NCBI RefSeq assembly: GCF_042652785.1
Contig: NZ_JBHSHD010000005.1
Coordinates: 124,001 to 188,000 of the forward strand
Length of the DNA: 64,000 nt
Source of the DNA: Dokdonella_A ginsengisoli
GTDB lineage: Bacteria > Pseudomonadota > Gammaproteobacteria > Xanthomonadales > Rhodanobacteraceae
Direction: 5' to 3'
In this document: positions 1 to 8,308 of the stretch, piece after piece
How positions within the stretch are numbered: the first letter of the stretch is position 1
Layout: each line of letters begins with the position of its first letter
The notes under the pieces: generated by a model
Told to the model about the DNA's origin: nothing
The model's input: the letters and a program-made list of their open reading frames with translations, nothing else
Database searches by the model: none
Position numbers and translations under genes: made by a program

Positions 1-1
1 G

Positions 2-3000
2 GTCGTGTTCACCTACGCCGGCGACCTGTGGACCGCCTCGACCCAGGGCGGCACCGCGGTCCGCCTGACCGCCGGGCCGGGCCTGGAGCAGTCCGCGCGC
101 TTCTCGCCGGACTGCTCGACCGTCGCCTTCACCGGCCAGTACGGCGGCGACGACCAGGTCTACACGATCGCCGCCGGCGGCGGCGAGCCGAAGCAGCTGA
201 CGTTCTATCCGGCCAAGGGCCCGCTGCCGCAGCGCTGGGGCTTCGACAACCAGGTCTACGGCTGGACGCCGGACGGCAAGTCCGTGCTGTTCCGCTCGTG
301 GGAGCAGTCGATCAGCGAATCCAATCCGCGCCTGTACACGGTGCCCGCCGAAGGCGGCCTGCCGACCGCGCTGCCGATGCCGGTCGCCGGCGTCGGCCGC
401 TATTCGCCGGACGGCAGCAAGATCGTCTATTCGCCCAAGTACCGCGACTTCCGCACCTGGAACCGCTACGTCGGCGGCTGGGCGCAGGACCTGTACGTCT
501 ACGACTTCGCCGCGAAGTCGGCCAAGAACATCACCAACGATCCGAACACCGACCGCGATCCGGTGTGGATCGGCGATGCGGTGTATTTCATCGCCGACCG
601 CGGCGCGCACCTGAACCTGTACCGCTACGACACCGCCAGCGGCGACACCAAGCAGCTGACCGACTACCAGGGCGCCGACGCGCGCTGGGCCAGCGGCGAC
701 ACCAAGGGCCGCATCGTGTTCGAGGTCGACGGCGAGCTGCACCTGTACGACACGCAGTCCAGCAAGGACCAGGCGCTGGACATCACCGTGCCGAGCGATC
801 TGGTGCGCACGCGCGCGCAGGAGCGCAGCGTCAAGGACAAGATCGAGGACTACGCGCTCAGCGCGAACGGCAAGCGCGCGCTGTTCACCGCGCGCGGCGA
901 GGTGTTCAGCGTGCCGATCAAGGACGGCATCACGCTCAACCTCACGCACACGCCCGGTGCGCACGAGCGCGAGGCGGAGTGGTCGCACGACGGCCGGCGC
1001 ATCGTCTACGTCTCCGACCAGAGCGGCGAGGACGCGATCTGGGTGCGCGACGCCGACGGCGGCAACGCCAAGCCGCTGACCAGCGAGACCTTCGGTCGCC
1101 TGTACGCGCCGCGCTGGTCGCCCGACGGTTCGCGCATCGCCTTCGTCGACAGCAACAACAACCTGCGCATCGTCGCCGCCAGCGGCGGACCCGCACCGGT
1201 CGTCGCGCACGAGCTGGCCTATCCGCGCCGCGACCACGTCTGGTCGCCGGGCGGGCACTACCTGGCCTTTTCGCTGACCGACAAGGACGACATCAAGCCG
1301 CGCCTGCACGTATACGACCTCGCCGCCGGCAAGAGCGTGCGCGTGGGCGACGCGCGCTTCGATTCGTACTCGCCGTCGTTCTCGCCGGACGGCCAGTACC
1401 TGTACTTCCTCGGCAACCGCGAATGGGCGCCGCAGCTGTCCAACATCGAATGGAACTTCGCCGGCAACCGCAGCACCGGCCTGTACGCGCTGGCGCTGCG
1501 CAAGGGCGTGGGCAATCCGTTCGCGCCGCGCAACGACAGCGCCGCGGCCGAGGACAAGAAGGACGGCGACGCCGACAAGAAGGACGAGGCCAAGCCGAAG
1601 GCGGCCGCCGACGTCAACGACCGCATCGAGTTCGAGGGCCTCGACGCGCGCCTGACCCGCGCGCCGATCGATCCGGACAACATCGACGGCTTCGAGGTCA
1701 CCAGGAAGGCGATCCTCTACGTCGTCAGCGACGGCCAGTACTACGGCCGCGACGGCGCCTTCAAGACCAAGCTGAAGGCGTGGTCGTTCGAGCAGCGCAA
1801 GAGCGAGGACGTGTTCGAGGGCGTCGACGGCCTGTCGATCTCGCGCGACGGCAGCACCGCGCTGGTCAAGAGCGACGGCGCCTACAAGGTGATCGACCTC
1901 GACGCCGGCAAGCCCGAGCCGAAGGACGTCAAGACCGACGGCCTGTTCGCCCTGGTCGACCCGAAGGCCGAGTACGCCGAGATCTTCCGCGAGACCTGGC
2001 GCCGCTACCGCGACCATTTCTACGTGCAGAACATGCACGGCTACGACTGGCCGGCGATCCGCGCGAAGTACGAGCCGATGCTGGCCTGGGTCGGCGACCG
2101 CAGCGACCTCAACTACCTGCTCGGCCAGATGGTCGCCGAGCTCAACGTCGGCCACGCCTACGTCAGCGGCGGCGACCTCGGCCTGCCGGCCAAGCCGTAC
2201 GTCGGTCTGCTCGGCGCGCGCTTCGAGCTCGACGCGGCCAGCGGCCAGTACCGCATCGCCAGGATCCTGCAGGGCCAGAACGACGAGGAACGCTACCGCT
2301 CGCCGCTGACCGAGCTCGGCGTCGACGTGAAGGAGGGCGACTACGTCGTCGCGATCAACGGCCAGCCGCTGACGCGCAACGACAGCCCGTACCGCCTGCT
2401 GCGCACCGCGCCGGGCCAGCTGATCCAGCTGACCGTCAACGGCAAGCCCGGCAGCGACGGCGCGCGCACCGTGCTGGTGCGGCCGATCGACAGCGAGGAA
2501 CCGCTGAACTACTACGCCTGGGTGGCTCACAACCGCGAGTACGTGGCCAAGGCCAGCAACGGCGAGATGGGCTACCTGCACATCCCCGACATGGGCCCCG
2601 ACGGCATCCGCGAGTTCATCAAGTGGTACTACCCGCAGCTGCGCAAGCAGGGGCTGGTCGTGGACGTGCGCGACAACGGTGGCGGCAACGTCTCGGCGAT
2701 GGTCATCGAGCGCCTGTCGCGCAAGGTGCTCGGCCTGGACTACGGACGCAATGTCGACTTCACCGGCACCTACCCGAACGAGACCTTCCTCGGCCACCTC
2801 GTCGCGCTGTGCAACGGCACCACCGCGTCGGACGGCGACATCTTCTCGCACATGTTCAAGCAGGCGAAGCTGGGACCGCTGATCGGCGTGCGCACCTGGG
2901 GCGGCGTGGTCGGTATCACCGGCTGGGGACCGGCCATCGACGGCGGCGAGATCTTCGTGCCGCAGTTCGCCAGTGCCAGTCCCGAGGGCCAGTACGTCGT

Positions 3001-3202
3001 CGAGGGCCACGGCGTCGATCCGGACATCGTGGTCGAGCAGGACGTCGCCGCGCAGCTCGAGGGCAAGGACCCGCAGCTCGATCGCGGCATCGAGGAACTG
3101 CGCAAGGCGATCCAGGCCGCGCCGGTCAAGCTGCCCGGACGTCCGGCCGATCCGGTCAAGGCGCCGGACAACATGCGCGCGAAGGGCGCCCCCGGGACCT
3201 GA
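2..3202 (+). CDS. Tricorn-like S41 protease (5' end outside window)
   Basis: The frame is open to the left edge, so the true start and signal peptide are probably upstream; numbering here is from the GTG at 5 (1065 residues visible). Residues 1-490 are beta-propeller repeats of TolB/WD40 type (many SPDG turns), followed by a lysine/aspartate-rich linker at about 512-540, a PDZ-like segment around 735-830 and an S41 peptidase core. Residues matching the tricorn catalytic set are visible: His717 in LNVGHAYV, the nucleophile Ser942 in NGTTASDGD, and Glu1000 in VVEGHG. Tricorn-type proteases are large peptidases that trim oligopeptides. Bacterial homologues of this length usually carry a signal peptide and are thought to act in the periplasm, which cannot be verified here. 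It converges on the small gene that ends at 3344. Confidence 0.93.
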   Translation, partial: VVFTYAGDLWTASTQGGTAVRLTAGPGLEQSARFSPDCSTVAFTGQYGGDDQVYTIAAGGGEPKQLTFYPAKGPLPQRWGFDNQVYGWTPDGKSVLFRSWEQSISESNPRLYTVPAEGGLPTALPMPVAGVGRYSPDGSKIVYSPKYRDFRTWNRYVGGWAQDLYVYDFAAKSAKNITNDPNTDRDPVWIGDAVYFIADRGAHLNLYRYDTASGDTKQLTDYQGADARWASGDTKGRIVFEVDGELHLYDTQSSKDQALDITVPSDLVRTRAQERSVKDKIEDYALSANGKRALFTARGEVFSVPIKDGITLNLTHTPGAHEREAEWSHDGRRIVYVSDQSGEDAIWVRDADGGNAKPLTSETFGRLYAPRWSPDGSRIAFVDSNNNLRIVAASGGPAPVVAHELAYPRRDHVWSPGGHYLAFSLTDKDDIKPRLHVYDLAAGKSVRVGDARFDSYSPSFSPDGQYLYFLGNREWAPQLSNIEWNFAGNRSTGLYALALRKGVGNPFAPRNDSAAAEDKKDGDADKKDEAKPKAAADVNDRIEFEGLDARLTRAPIDPDNIDGFEVTRKAILYVVSDGQYYGRDGAFKTKLKAWSFEQRKSEDVFEGVDGLSISRDGSTALVKSDGAYKVIDLDAGKPEPKDVKTDGLFALVDPKAEYAEIFRETWRRYRDHFYVQNMHGYDWPAIRAKYEPMLAWVGDRSDLNYLLGQMVAELNVGHAYVSGGDLGLPAKPYVGLLGARFELDAASGQYRIARILQGQNDEERYRSPLTELGVDVKEGDYVVAINGQPLTRNDSPYRLLRTAPGQLIQLTVNGKPGSDGARTVLVRPIDSEEPLNYYAWVAHNREYVAKASNGEMGYLHIPDMGPDGIREFIKWYYPQLRKQGLVVDVRDNGGGNVSAMVIERLSRKVLGLDYGRNVDFTGTYPNETFLGHLVALCNGTTASDGDIFSHMFKQAKLGPLIGVRTWGGVVGITGWGPAIDGGEIFVPQFASASPEGQYVVEGHGVDPDIVVEQDVAAQLEGKDPQLDRGIEELRKAIQAAPVKLPGRPADPVKAPDNMRAKGAPGT

Positions 3203-3343
3203 GGTCCTGCGCCGCCGGGCGTCGCCTGCAGGAGCGGGCGGCGCCGGCGCTCAGCGGCGCTTGACCCGCGGTGCCTTGAAGCGCGGGCGCGCAGCGAAGC
3301 TCCGTTCGCGTCCGCGCAGGCGCGGCGGTTGCGGCTTCGGGGA

Positions 3344-3694
3344 TCAGGCGGAGCTGACGTCGCGCAGCGTCCAGTGCTTGCCGATCAACAGGGTCATGCG
3401 GTGCTGGATGATCGCGTGCGGCAGCGTGGTGACGACGGTGACGCTGACGTGCACGTCGGACTGGTGCGCCTCCACCGTCGCCGCCGGGTCGTTCTGGCCC
3501 AGCGACGGATCGACCGCATCGGGGTCCGGCTGCATCGCCTTCCAGCGCTGCCACAGCGTCGGTTCGCGCAGGGACTGCTGCAGCAGGCCGGCGAAGCTCT
3601 CCGCGGAGCCGCCGCTGAAGGAAAGCTCGTGCGATTCGCCGCGGGCCTTCGGAAGATCGTCGATCGAGAAGATGAAGCGCTGTCGGGTGGGCAT
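3344..3694 (-). CDS. Small conserved protein of unknown function (116 aa)
   Basis: A 116-residue reading frame whose ATG at 3694 is preceded by a GAGG ribosome-binding site within 12 bases. The frame stays open for 32 further codons upstream and beyond, but the ribosome site and the change in composition fix this start. The protein is soluble, without signal peptide or membrane segment, and mixed alpha/beta. It has a beta-rich C-terminal half (VHVSVTVVTTLP) and ends HWTLRDVSSA. I do not recognise a named domain. Amino-acid composition is that of a real protein (balanced charges, few arginine runs), unlike the arginine-rich shadows in neighbouring frames. It lies tail-to-tail with the protease gene. 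Confidence 0.7.
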   Translation of the reverse strand: MPTRQRFIFSIDDLPKARGESHELSFSGGSAESFAGLLQQSLREPTLWQRWKAMQPDPDAVDPSLGQNDPAATVEAHQSDVHVSVTVVTTLPHAIIQHRMTLLIGKHWTLRDVSSA

Positions 3695-3786
3695 GGAATT
3701 CCTCGTGCGGGAGCAGGAAGGTGAGGCAAGTCCCGCGCGTCCGTGCGTGCGAACGTCCGGGCCGCCGCGAAACGGCTCGGAGTGTA

Positions 3787-5136
3787 TCAGCGTGCCGAGC
3801 CGCGCGGCCCCGCCAGCGCGCAGGCCAGCGCGAGCAGGGCCGCCACGCACGGCCAGCCCAGATAGCGCAGTTCGGCGGCCGGAGCGAGCAGCGGCAGCGG
3901 CGCGGCGAACAGCACCGCGCTGGCGAGCAGGATCAGCGCAAGTCGGGCCTGCGTCTCGCGCCGGCGGCGCCAGGCCAGCACGAACGCGAGCAGGGCGACC
4001 ACGCCGTACGGCCACGCGGCGAGCAGCGGCGTCGCCACCAGCGCCGCCGCCGCGCGCATCAGCGCCGCGTGCAGCGCGGAGGCGTTGCGCGCCACCGGCG
4101 GGTTGTCGCGGTACTGCACTTCGGCGTCGACGTAGACCAGCTCGCGCGGCCAGTTCCGCGCGTGCGTGCCGAACAGCGCGCGCGTCAGCGTCCAGCGGTG
4201 CGCGAGCCACGCGCCGGGATGATCCAGCACGGCGTCGAGCCATGCGCGTCGCAGCGTGCGCGCCTGTTCCGAACCCGCTTCGACCAGGAACGGTTCGTAC
4301 AGGGGGTGCTGCAGGCCGGAGTACATCGCCGTGTTGCTCCACGGCCGGAACGTGCCGGCCAGCTCCGCCACCTCCAGGCCCGGTGCGTACATGAAGTCGG
4401 GCAGCAGCAGGCGGTCGGTGGCGATCGACACGGCGACGAGATCGAACTGCGCCAGCGAGGGCCACACCAGCACGCGGCGCTGCGCCGTGTGCGACAGTCC
4501 CTGGCTGGTCGCCAGCATCGCCGCCAGCAGCACGCCGGCGAGCGCGACGACTTTCACCCGGGAGACCGCGTGCGGACCGCGCAGCGCCAGCCAGGCGAAC
4601 CAGAGCGCGAACGGCAGCACTGCCGGCAGCGCGTTGTGGCGCAGGGCGGCCGCGTAGAACAGCGCCGGCAGCGCCAGCGCCAGCCAGCGCTTCGACGCGC
4701 CGGTCTGCACGCAGGCGAGCGCGCCGGTCGCCAGCAGCAGCGCCGAGAACAGGCCGACGTCGGTCCACACGTGCCCGCGCAGCAGCCACGGCACCGGCGC
4801 GAACGCCACCAGCACCATCAGCGCCGCGGTGCCGGCCGCGCGCAGGCGCAGGGCGCGTGCGAGCAGCGCCAGTCCGCTCCAGAACAGCGTCAGGTGCAGC
4901 GCGAAGACCAGGCCGGGGCCCGAATGCAGCGCCTCGCAGGCGCGCCAGACCAGCACCAGCGCCTGCGGAACGACGTCGACGGTCTGGCCGCTGCGCGCCT
5001 GCCACCAGGTGTAGGCCGAATCGAACGACATGTGGCCCGGCCAGTAGGCGGCCGCGTCGAACAGCCATCCGGCCAGCGCCAGCAGCCAGGGCCACCCAGC
5101 CGCGATGCCGGTAGTGCGGGGCGACGTCTCGCGCAT
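3787..5136 (-). CDS. Polytopic membrane protein, GT-C-like
   Basis: 449 residues with about ten hydrophobic segments, beginning with WPWLLALAGWLFDAAAY. The first extracytoplasmic loop contains GHMSFDSAYTWWQA, an acidic/aromatic loop reminiscent of lipid-linked-sugar glycosyltransferases of the GT-C fold, and a later loop reads GHVWTDVGLF. This similarity is only an impression of architecture; no family is firmly recognised. The ATG at 5136 follows the bioD stop at 5140 by three bases, so the two are probably co-transcribed, although a role in biotin synthesis is not implied by the sequence. Confidence 0.8.
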   Translation of the reverse strand: MRETSPRTTGIAAGWPWLLALAGWLFDAAAYWPGHMSFDSAYTWWQARSGQTVDVVPQALVLVWRACEALHSGPGLVFALHLTLFWSGLALLARALRLRAAGTAALMVLVAFAPVPWLLRGHVWTDVGLFSALLLATGALACVQTGASKRWLALALPALFYAAALRHNALPAVLPFALWFAWLALRGPHAVSRVKVVALAGVLLAAMLATSQGLSHTAQRRVLVWPSLAQFDLVAVSIATDRLLLPDFMYAPGLEVAELAGTFRPWSNTAMYSGLQHPLYEPFLVEAGSEQARTLRRAWLDAVLDHPGAWLAHRWTLTRALFGTHARNWPRELVYVDAEVQYRDNPPVARNASALHAALMRAAAALVATPLLAAWPYGVVALLAFVLAWRRRRETQARLALILLASAVLFAAPLPLLAPAAELRYLGWPCVAALLALACALAGPRGSAR

Positions 5137-5139
5137 CGG

Positions 5140-5802
5140 CTACAGGCCGGCGACGTCGAGCGCCGCGCCGGCGCCGCCGGGCGCGAAGGCGAGCACGCCG
5201 AGCAAGGGGGCGTCCAGGCGCGCGCGCAGGGTGGCGAGGTTTTCTTCGCAGCGCTCCATCGCCGGATCGATGCGGTTGGCGATCCAGCCGGCCAGCGTGC
5301 AGCCGTCGGCGCGGATCGCGCGCGCGCTGAGCAGGGCGTGGTTGAGGCAGCCCAGACGCAGGCCGACGACGAGGATCACCGGCAGTTCCAGCCCGCGCGC
5401 GAGGTCGGCCTGCATCAGCCAATCCGACAGCGGCGCCAGCCAGCCGCCGACGCCTTCCACGACCACGCGGTCGGCGCCGTGCGCGATGCGCGCGTGCGCG
5501 GCGCGGATCGGATCGAAACGCACTTCCTCGCCGGCTTCGCGCGCCGCCACGTGCGGGGCGATGGCCGGCTCGAACGCGTACGGATTGCAATGGGCATAGG
5601 CCGGCGCCGGATCGCTGGCGGCGATCAGCGCCTCGGCGTCTTCGTTGCGCAGGCCGTGCGGCGTGATGCGGCAGCCGCTCGCCACCGGCTTCATGCCGGT
5701 GGCGCGCAGGCCGCGCGCGCGCAGGCTCGCCAGCAGCGCGACGGCGGCGTAGGTCTTGCCGATGCCGGTGTCGGTGCCGGTGACGAAGACGCCGCGGCTC
5801 AC
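5140..5802 (-). CDS. bioD: Dethiobiotin synthetase
   Basis: 220 residues. BioD closes the ureido ring of dethiobiotin from 7,8-diaminopelargonate, CO2 and ATP in the cytoplasm, the step before biotin synthase. The P-loop GTDTGIGKT is at residues 9-17 (Lys16), followed by GMKPVASG, the substrate lysine motif of the family, and EGVGGW. Length is normal for the family. The start is a GTG at 5802 whose bases overlap the stop of the upstream membrane-protein gene (GTGA), so translation is probably coupled. No other bio gene is in the window. Confidence 0.93.
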   Translation of the reverse strand: MSRGVFVTGTDTGIGKTYAAVALLASLRARGLRATGMKPVASGCRITPHGLRNEDAEALIAASDPAPAYAHCNPYAFEPAIAPHVAAREAGEEVRFDPIRAAHARIAHGADRVVVEGVGGWLAPLSDWLMQADLARGLELPVILVVGLRLGCLNHALLSARAIRADGCTLAGWIANRIDPAMERCEENLATLRARLDAPLLGVLAFAPGGAGAALDVAGL

Positions 5803-6521
5803 GGCGCCGCCGCCAGGGCCTGCAGCTCGCGCGCAGCGGCGCGGCGCAACCGCGCCGCCGCCGGAATCAGCAGCAGGTAGGCAAGGCCGGGCAGCCAGAT
5901 CGTCGCCGGCCACTGCGCGAACGGCAGCGTCGCGGCGAGCGCGACCGACAGCAGCGCGACCAGCGCGAAGGCGACGTTGCGCCGGATCAGCACGCGCGTC
6001 ACCAGCCGCTCCGCGGCGGACAGGCCGATCGCCGCGTGCTGCCGGCCGGCGTGGCGGTAGAGCAGCGCGAACACGCTCCAGATCGCCAGGCCGCCGAGGC
6101 CGAATACGACGAAGGCCGCGCGCAGCTCGAACACCGTCCGGATGCCGATGGCGTGCTCGGCCAGCCATCCGCCGCTGAGCGAGGAGAACATCAGCGAGAA
6201 CACGATGCGCAGCGGATAGACGTAGATCAGCACCACGAACACCAGCAGCAGGCTCAGTCCGACCGCGCCGGCGTCGTCGAGATCGTAGTGGCGGCTCCAG
6301 TCGCGATGGTTGCGCCACATGCGCGCGATCAGCACGAAGCAGACCGCGAACGTCGGCACGTCGCGCAGCGCGGCGAGCATCTCCGACACCGAGGCGGGCA
6401 CGTGGCCGAGCGAGATCACCAGCAAGGTCACGGCGAACGCGAACGAGGCGTCGACGAAGCCCTCCAGCCGGGTCGGCTGGTGCCTGCGCACCTGCAGCAC
6501 ATCATCGACGGACGCGGCCAT
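5799..6521 (-). CDS. TMEM175-like (DUF1211) potassium-channel family membrane protein
   Basis: 240 residues from ATG 6521. The N-terminal first helix reads RLEGFVDASFAFAVTLLV, a close relative of the R-x-x-x-FSD signature that marks TMEM175/DUF1211 proteins; the canonical serine of FSD is Val here. About six membrane segments follow, consistent with the six-helix bacterial proteins that assemble as potassium-permeable channels. Longer upstream starts (to 6776) would overlap the divergent msrC gene and its promoter, so the ATG at 6521 is preferred. Its stop overlaps the bioD GTG start. Function as a channel is inferred from family only. Confidence 0.75.
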   Translation of the reverse strand: MAASVDDVLQVRRHQPTRLEGFVDASFAFAVTLLVISLGHVPASVSEMLAALRDVPTFAVCFVLIARMWRNHRDWSRHYDLDDAGAVGLSLLLVFVVLIYVYPLRIVFSLMFSSLSGGWLAEHAIGIRTVFELRAAFVVFGLGGLAIWSVFALLYRHAGRQHAAIGLSAAERLVTRVLIRRNVAFALVALLSVALAATLPFAQWPATIWLPGLAYLLLIPAAARLRRAAARELQALAAAP

Positions 6522-6590
6522 CGGCAGTCGGGAACGGGCACGCGATTCGTGCCGGCGCAGCATAGGCAATACCGCGAACGCGGCAAAGGG

Positions 6591-6596
6591 TAGAAT
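6591..6596 (+). promoter_or_regulatory. Probable -10 box for msrC
   Basis: TAGAAT at 6591-6596 lies 26 bases before the msrC ATG at 6622. No good -35 hexamer is visible at 16-18 bases, so support rests on the -10 alone. If real, it excludes the alternative upstream ATG at 6595, which falls inside the box. Confidence 0.4.
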
Positions 6597-6621
6597 GCAG
6601 CTTTCCCGCCGCATCCGCCCG

Positions 6622-7107
6622 ATGTTCACCGCCTCCCCGCTGCGCACCGACGACAAGACCGCGCTGTACGCCGAACTGGGCGAGCAGATGCGCGGCCTGC
6701 TGCACGGCGAACGCGACCGCGTCGCCAACGCGGCGAACTTCGCCGCGCTGGTGTGGCAGGCACTGCCCGGCATCAACTGGTGCGGCTTCTACTTCTTCGA
6801 CGGCCGCGAACTGGTGGTCGGTCCGTTCCAGGGCAAGCCGGCCTGCGTGCGCGTCGCACTCGGCAAGGGCGTGTGCGGCACGGCGGCGGCGACGCGCGTT
6901 ACGCAACTGGTCGAGGACGTGCACGCGTTCCCCGGCCACATCGCCTGCGACGCCGATTCCAATTCCGAGATCGTCGTGCCGCTGTACGACGGCGAGCGCC
7001 TGATCGGCGTGTGGGACGTCGACAGCCCGCAGACGGCGCGTTTCGACGCCGACGACCGGCGCGGCATGGAGGCATTGTGCGCGATCTACCTCGGGTCGAT
7101 CGCATGA
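6622..7107 (+). CDS. msrC: Free methionine-(R)-sulfoxide reductase (GAF-type)
   Basis: 161 residues, single GAF domain. This enzyme reduces free L-methionine-(R)-sulfoxide in the cytoplasm using thioredoxin. All three catalytic/resolving cysteines are present: Cys75 in QGKPACVR, Cys85 in GVCGTAA and Cys109 in GHIACDADSNSEI. Their spacing (10 and 24 residues) matches the Escherichia coli YebR enzyme. The chosen ATG at 6622 gives the usual family length; an in-frame ATG at 6595 would sit in the putative promoter. The gene is followed after 40 bases by the TfoX-domain gene on the same strand. Confidence 0.95.
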   Translation: MFTASPLRTDDKTALYAELGEQMRGLLHGERDRVANAANFAALVWQALPGINWCGFYFFDGRELVVGPFQGKPACVRVALGKGVCGTAAATRVTQLVEDVHAFPGHIACDADSNSEIVVPLYDGERLIGVWDVDSPQTARFDADDRRGMEALCAIYLGSIA

Positions 7108-7147
7108 ACGGGCGCCGCTTCCGCACGCGCCGCATGGGGAACGAAAG

Positions 7148-7576
7148 ATGAGCAGTCGCGACACCAAGATCCGCAACGTCGGCCCGAAATCCGCCGCCTG
7201 GCTGCGCCAGGTCGGCGTGCGCACGACCGAGGATCTCGCGCGCATCGGCCCGGTCGAGGCGTTCCTGAAGGTCAAGCGCGCCGGTTTCCGGCCGAGCCTG
7301 AACCTGCTCTACTCGATGGCCGGCGCGCTCGCCGACTGCCACTGGGCCGAGCTGCCGGAAGAACAGAAACAGGAACTGCTGCTGACCCTGGACGCGGCCG
7401 AGTCGGCCAATCCGATCCGCACGCGCTGGGAAAAGCAGAAGGCGGCGAGCGAGCCGGCCGCCGCGCGCGCGGGCGACGGCACGGAAGACGTAGCGGTCAG
7501 CAGCCTGTTCGACGATCCCGACGGCGGCGGCTCCGCGCCGGGCGAAGCCGACCGCGACCTGTCGCGCTTCGACTGA
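7148..7576 (+). CDS. TfoX C-terminal-domain protein
   Basis: 142 residues. The first 85 form the TfoX/Sxy C-terminal domain, a helix-hairpin-helix-like fold: IRNVGPKSAAWLRQVGV followed by LARIGPVEAFLKVKRAG. Full TfoX proteins activate natural-competence genes with CRP; this protein has only the C-terminal domain, so a regulatory role is uncertain. Residues from about 95 onward are a low-complexity acidic/alanine tail ending DRDLSRFD. The ATG at 7148 is preceded by GAAAG. It converges on the LOG-family gene, with only four bases between the stops. Confidence 0.85.
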   Translation: MSSRDTKIRNVGPKSAAWLRQVGVRTTEDLARIGPVEAFLKVKRAGFRPSLNLLYSMAGALADCHWAELPEEQKQELLLTLDAAESANPIRTRWEKQKAASEPAAARAGDGTEDVAVSSLFDDPDGGGSAPGEADRDLSRFD

Positions 7577-7580
7577 AGTC

Positions 7581-8159
7581 TCAGCGCACCGCGGCGTAGG
7601 CGCGGGCGTCCTCGCGCCAGCGCGGCGTGCTGCGGATCGCCGGCAGCACATCCTCGACGCGCTCGGCCAGCGACCACATCGCCAGGTGATCGCGGTTCAT
7701 GAAGCGCTGTTCGACGACCTGCTCCATGAAGCGCTGCAGCGGCTGGTAGAAGCCGTTGGTGTCGAGCAGGATGATCGGGTTGAAGTACAGCCCGAGCCGT
7801 TTCAGGGTCAGCGCCTCGAACAGCTCCTCCAGCGTGCCGCTGCCGCCGGGCAGCGCGACGACCGCGTCCGAACCGGTCAGCAGGCGATGCTTGCGCTCGC
7901 GCATGTCCTCGACCACCTCGAGGTTGGCCACGCCCGGATGCTGCCACTCGACCTCGGTCATGAAGCGCGGAATGATGCCGACCACCTCGCCGCCGGCGGC
8001 CAGCGCGGCGTCCGCCAGCGCGCCCATCAGGCCGATCGCGCCGCCGCCGTAGACGATCGTGCAGCCGGCGGCAGCCAGGGTGCGGCCCAGCTCGGCGGCG
8101 GCCTCGTGATAGACGCGGTCGCAATGGGCGCTCGAGGCGCAATAGACGCAGACGCGCAT
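7581..8159 (-). CDS. LOG-family (TIGR00730) nucleotide phosphoribohydrolase
   Basis: 192 residues from ATG 8159, which has a GGAGAG ribosome site at the right distance. The Rossmann-type lysine-decarboxylase-like fold is shown by YGGGAIGLMG and the signature PGGSGTLEE near the middle. Family members cleave nucleoside 5'-monophosphates at the N-glycosidic bond; the plant LOG enzymes release cytokinins, and bacterial ones probably act on AMP-type substrates or adducts. The substrate here cannot be read from the sequence. It is a single gene that converges with the TfoX-domain gene. Confidence 0.9.
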   Translation of the reverse strand: MRVCVYCASSAHCDRVYHEAAAELGRTLAAAGCTIVYGGGAIGLMGALADAALAAGGEVVGIIPRFMTEVEWQHPGVANLEVVEDMRERKHRLLTGSDAVVALPGGSGTLEELFEALTLKRLGLYFNPIILLDTNGFYQPLQRFMEQVVEQRFMNRDHLAMWSLAERVEDVLPAIRSTPRWREDARAYAAVR

Positions 8160-8265
8160 GCCGGGCTCTCCACGAAAAGGCGCCATAGCGTAGCGGGTCG
8201 GGCGGCGGATTCCACGCCGCCGCGGCGCGTGCGCGAATCGACAATCGGCCGTCACGGCGTGCCGC

Positions 8266-8271
8266 TATAGT
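8266..8271 (+). promoter_or_regulatory. Possible -10 box for the secreted protein gene at 8309
   Basis: TATAGT in the context GCTATAGTGCG, 37 bases before the ATG at 8309 and outside both flanking genes. No convincing -35 is seen, so this is a weak call. Confidence 0.35.
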
Positions 8272-8308
8272 GCGCGCGCGTTCCCACACGCATCCCGGGG
8301 GAGACACC

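Noticed and set aside
3202..3343. Possible small gene or terminator between the protease and the small conserved gene
   Set aside because: Only GC-rich imperfect palindromes are seen; no ribosome site, no balanced coding composition and no T-tract.
3787..5136. Exosortase candidate among membrane proteins
   Set aside because: The protein has about ten helices and lacks the exosortase Cys/Arg/His catalytic motif; none of the other membrane proteins fits either.
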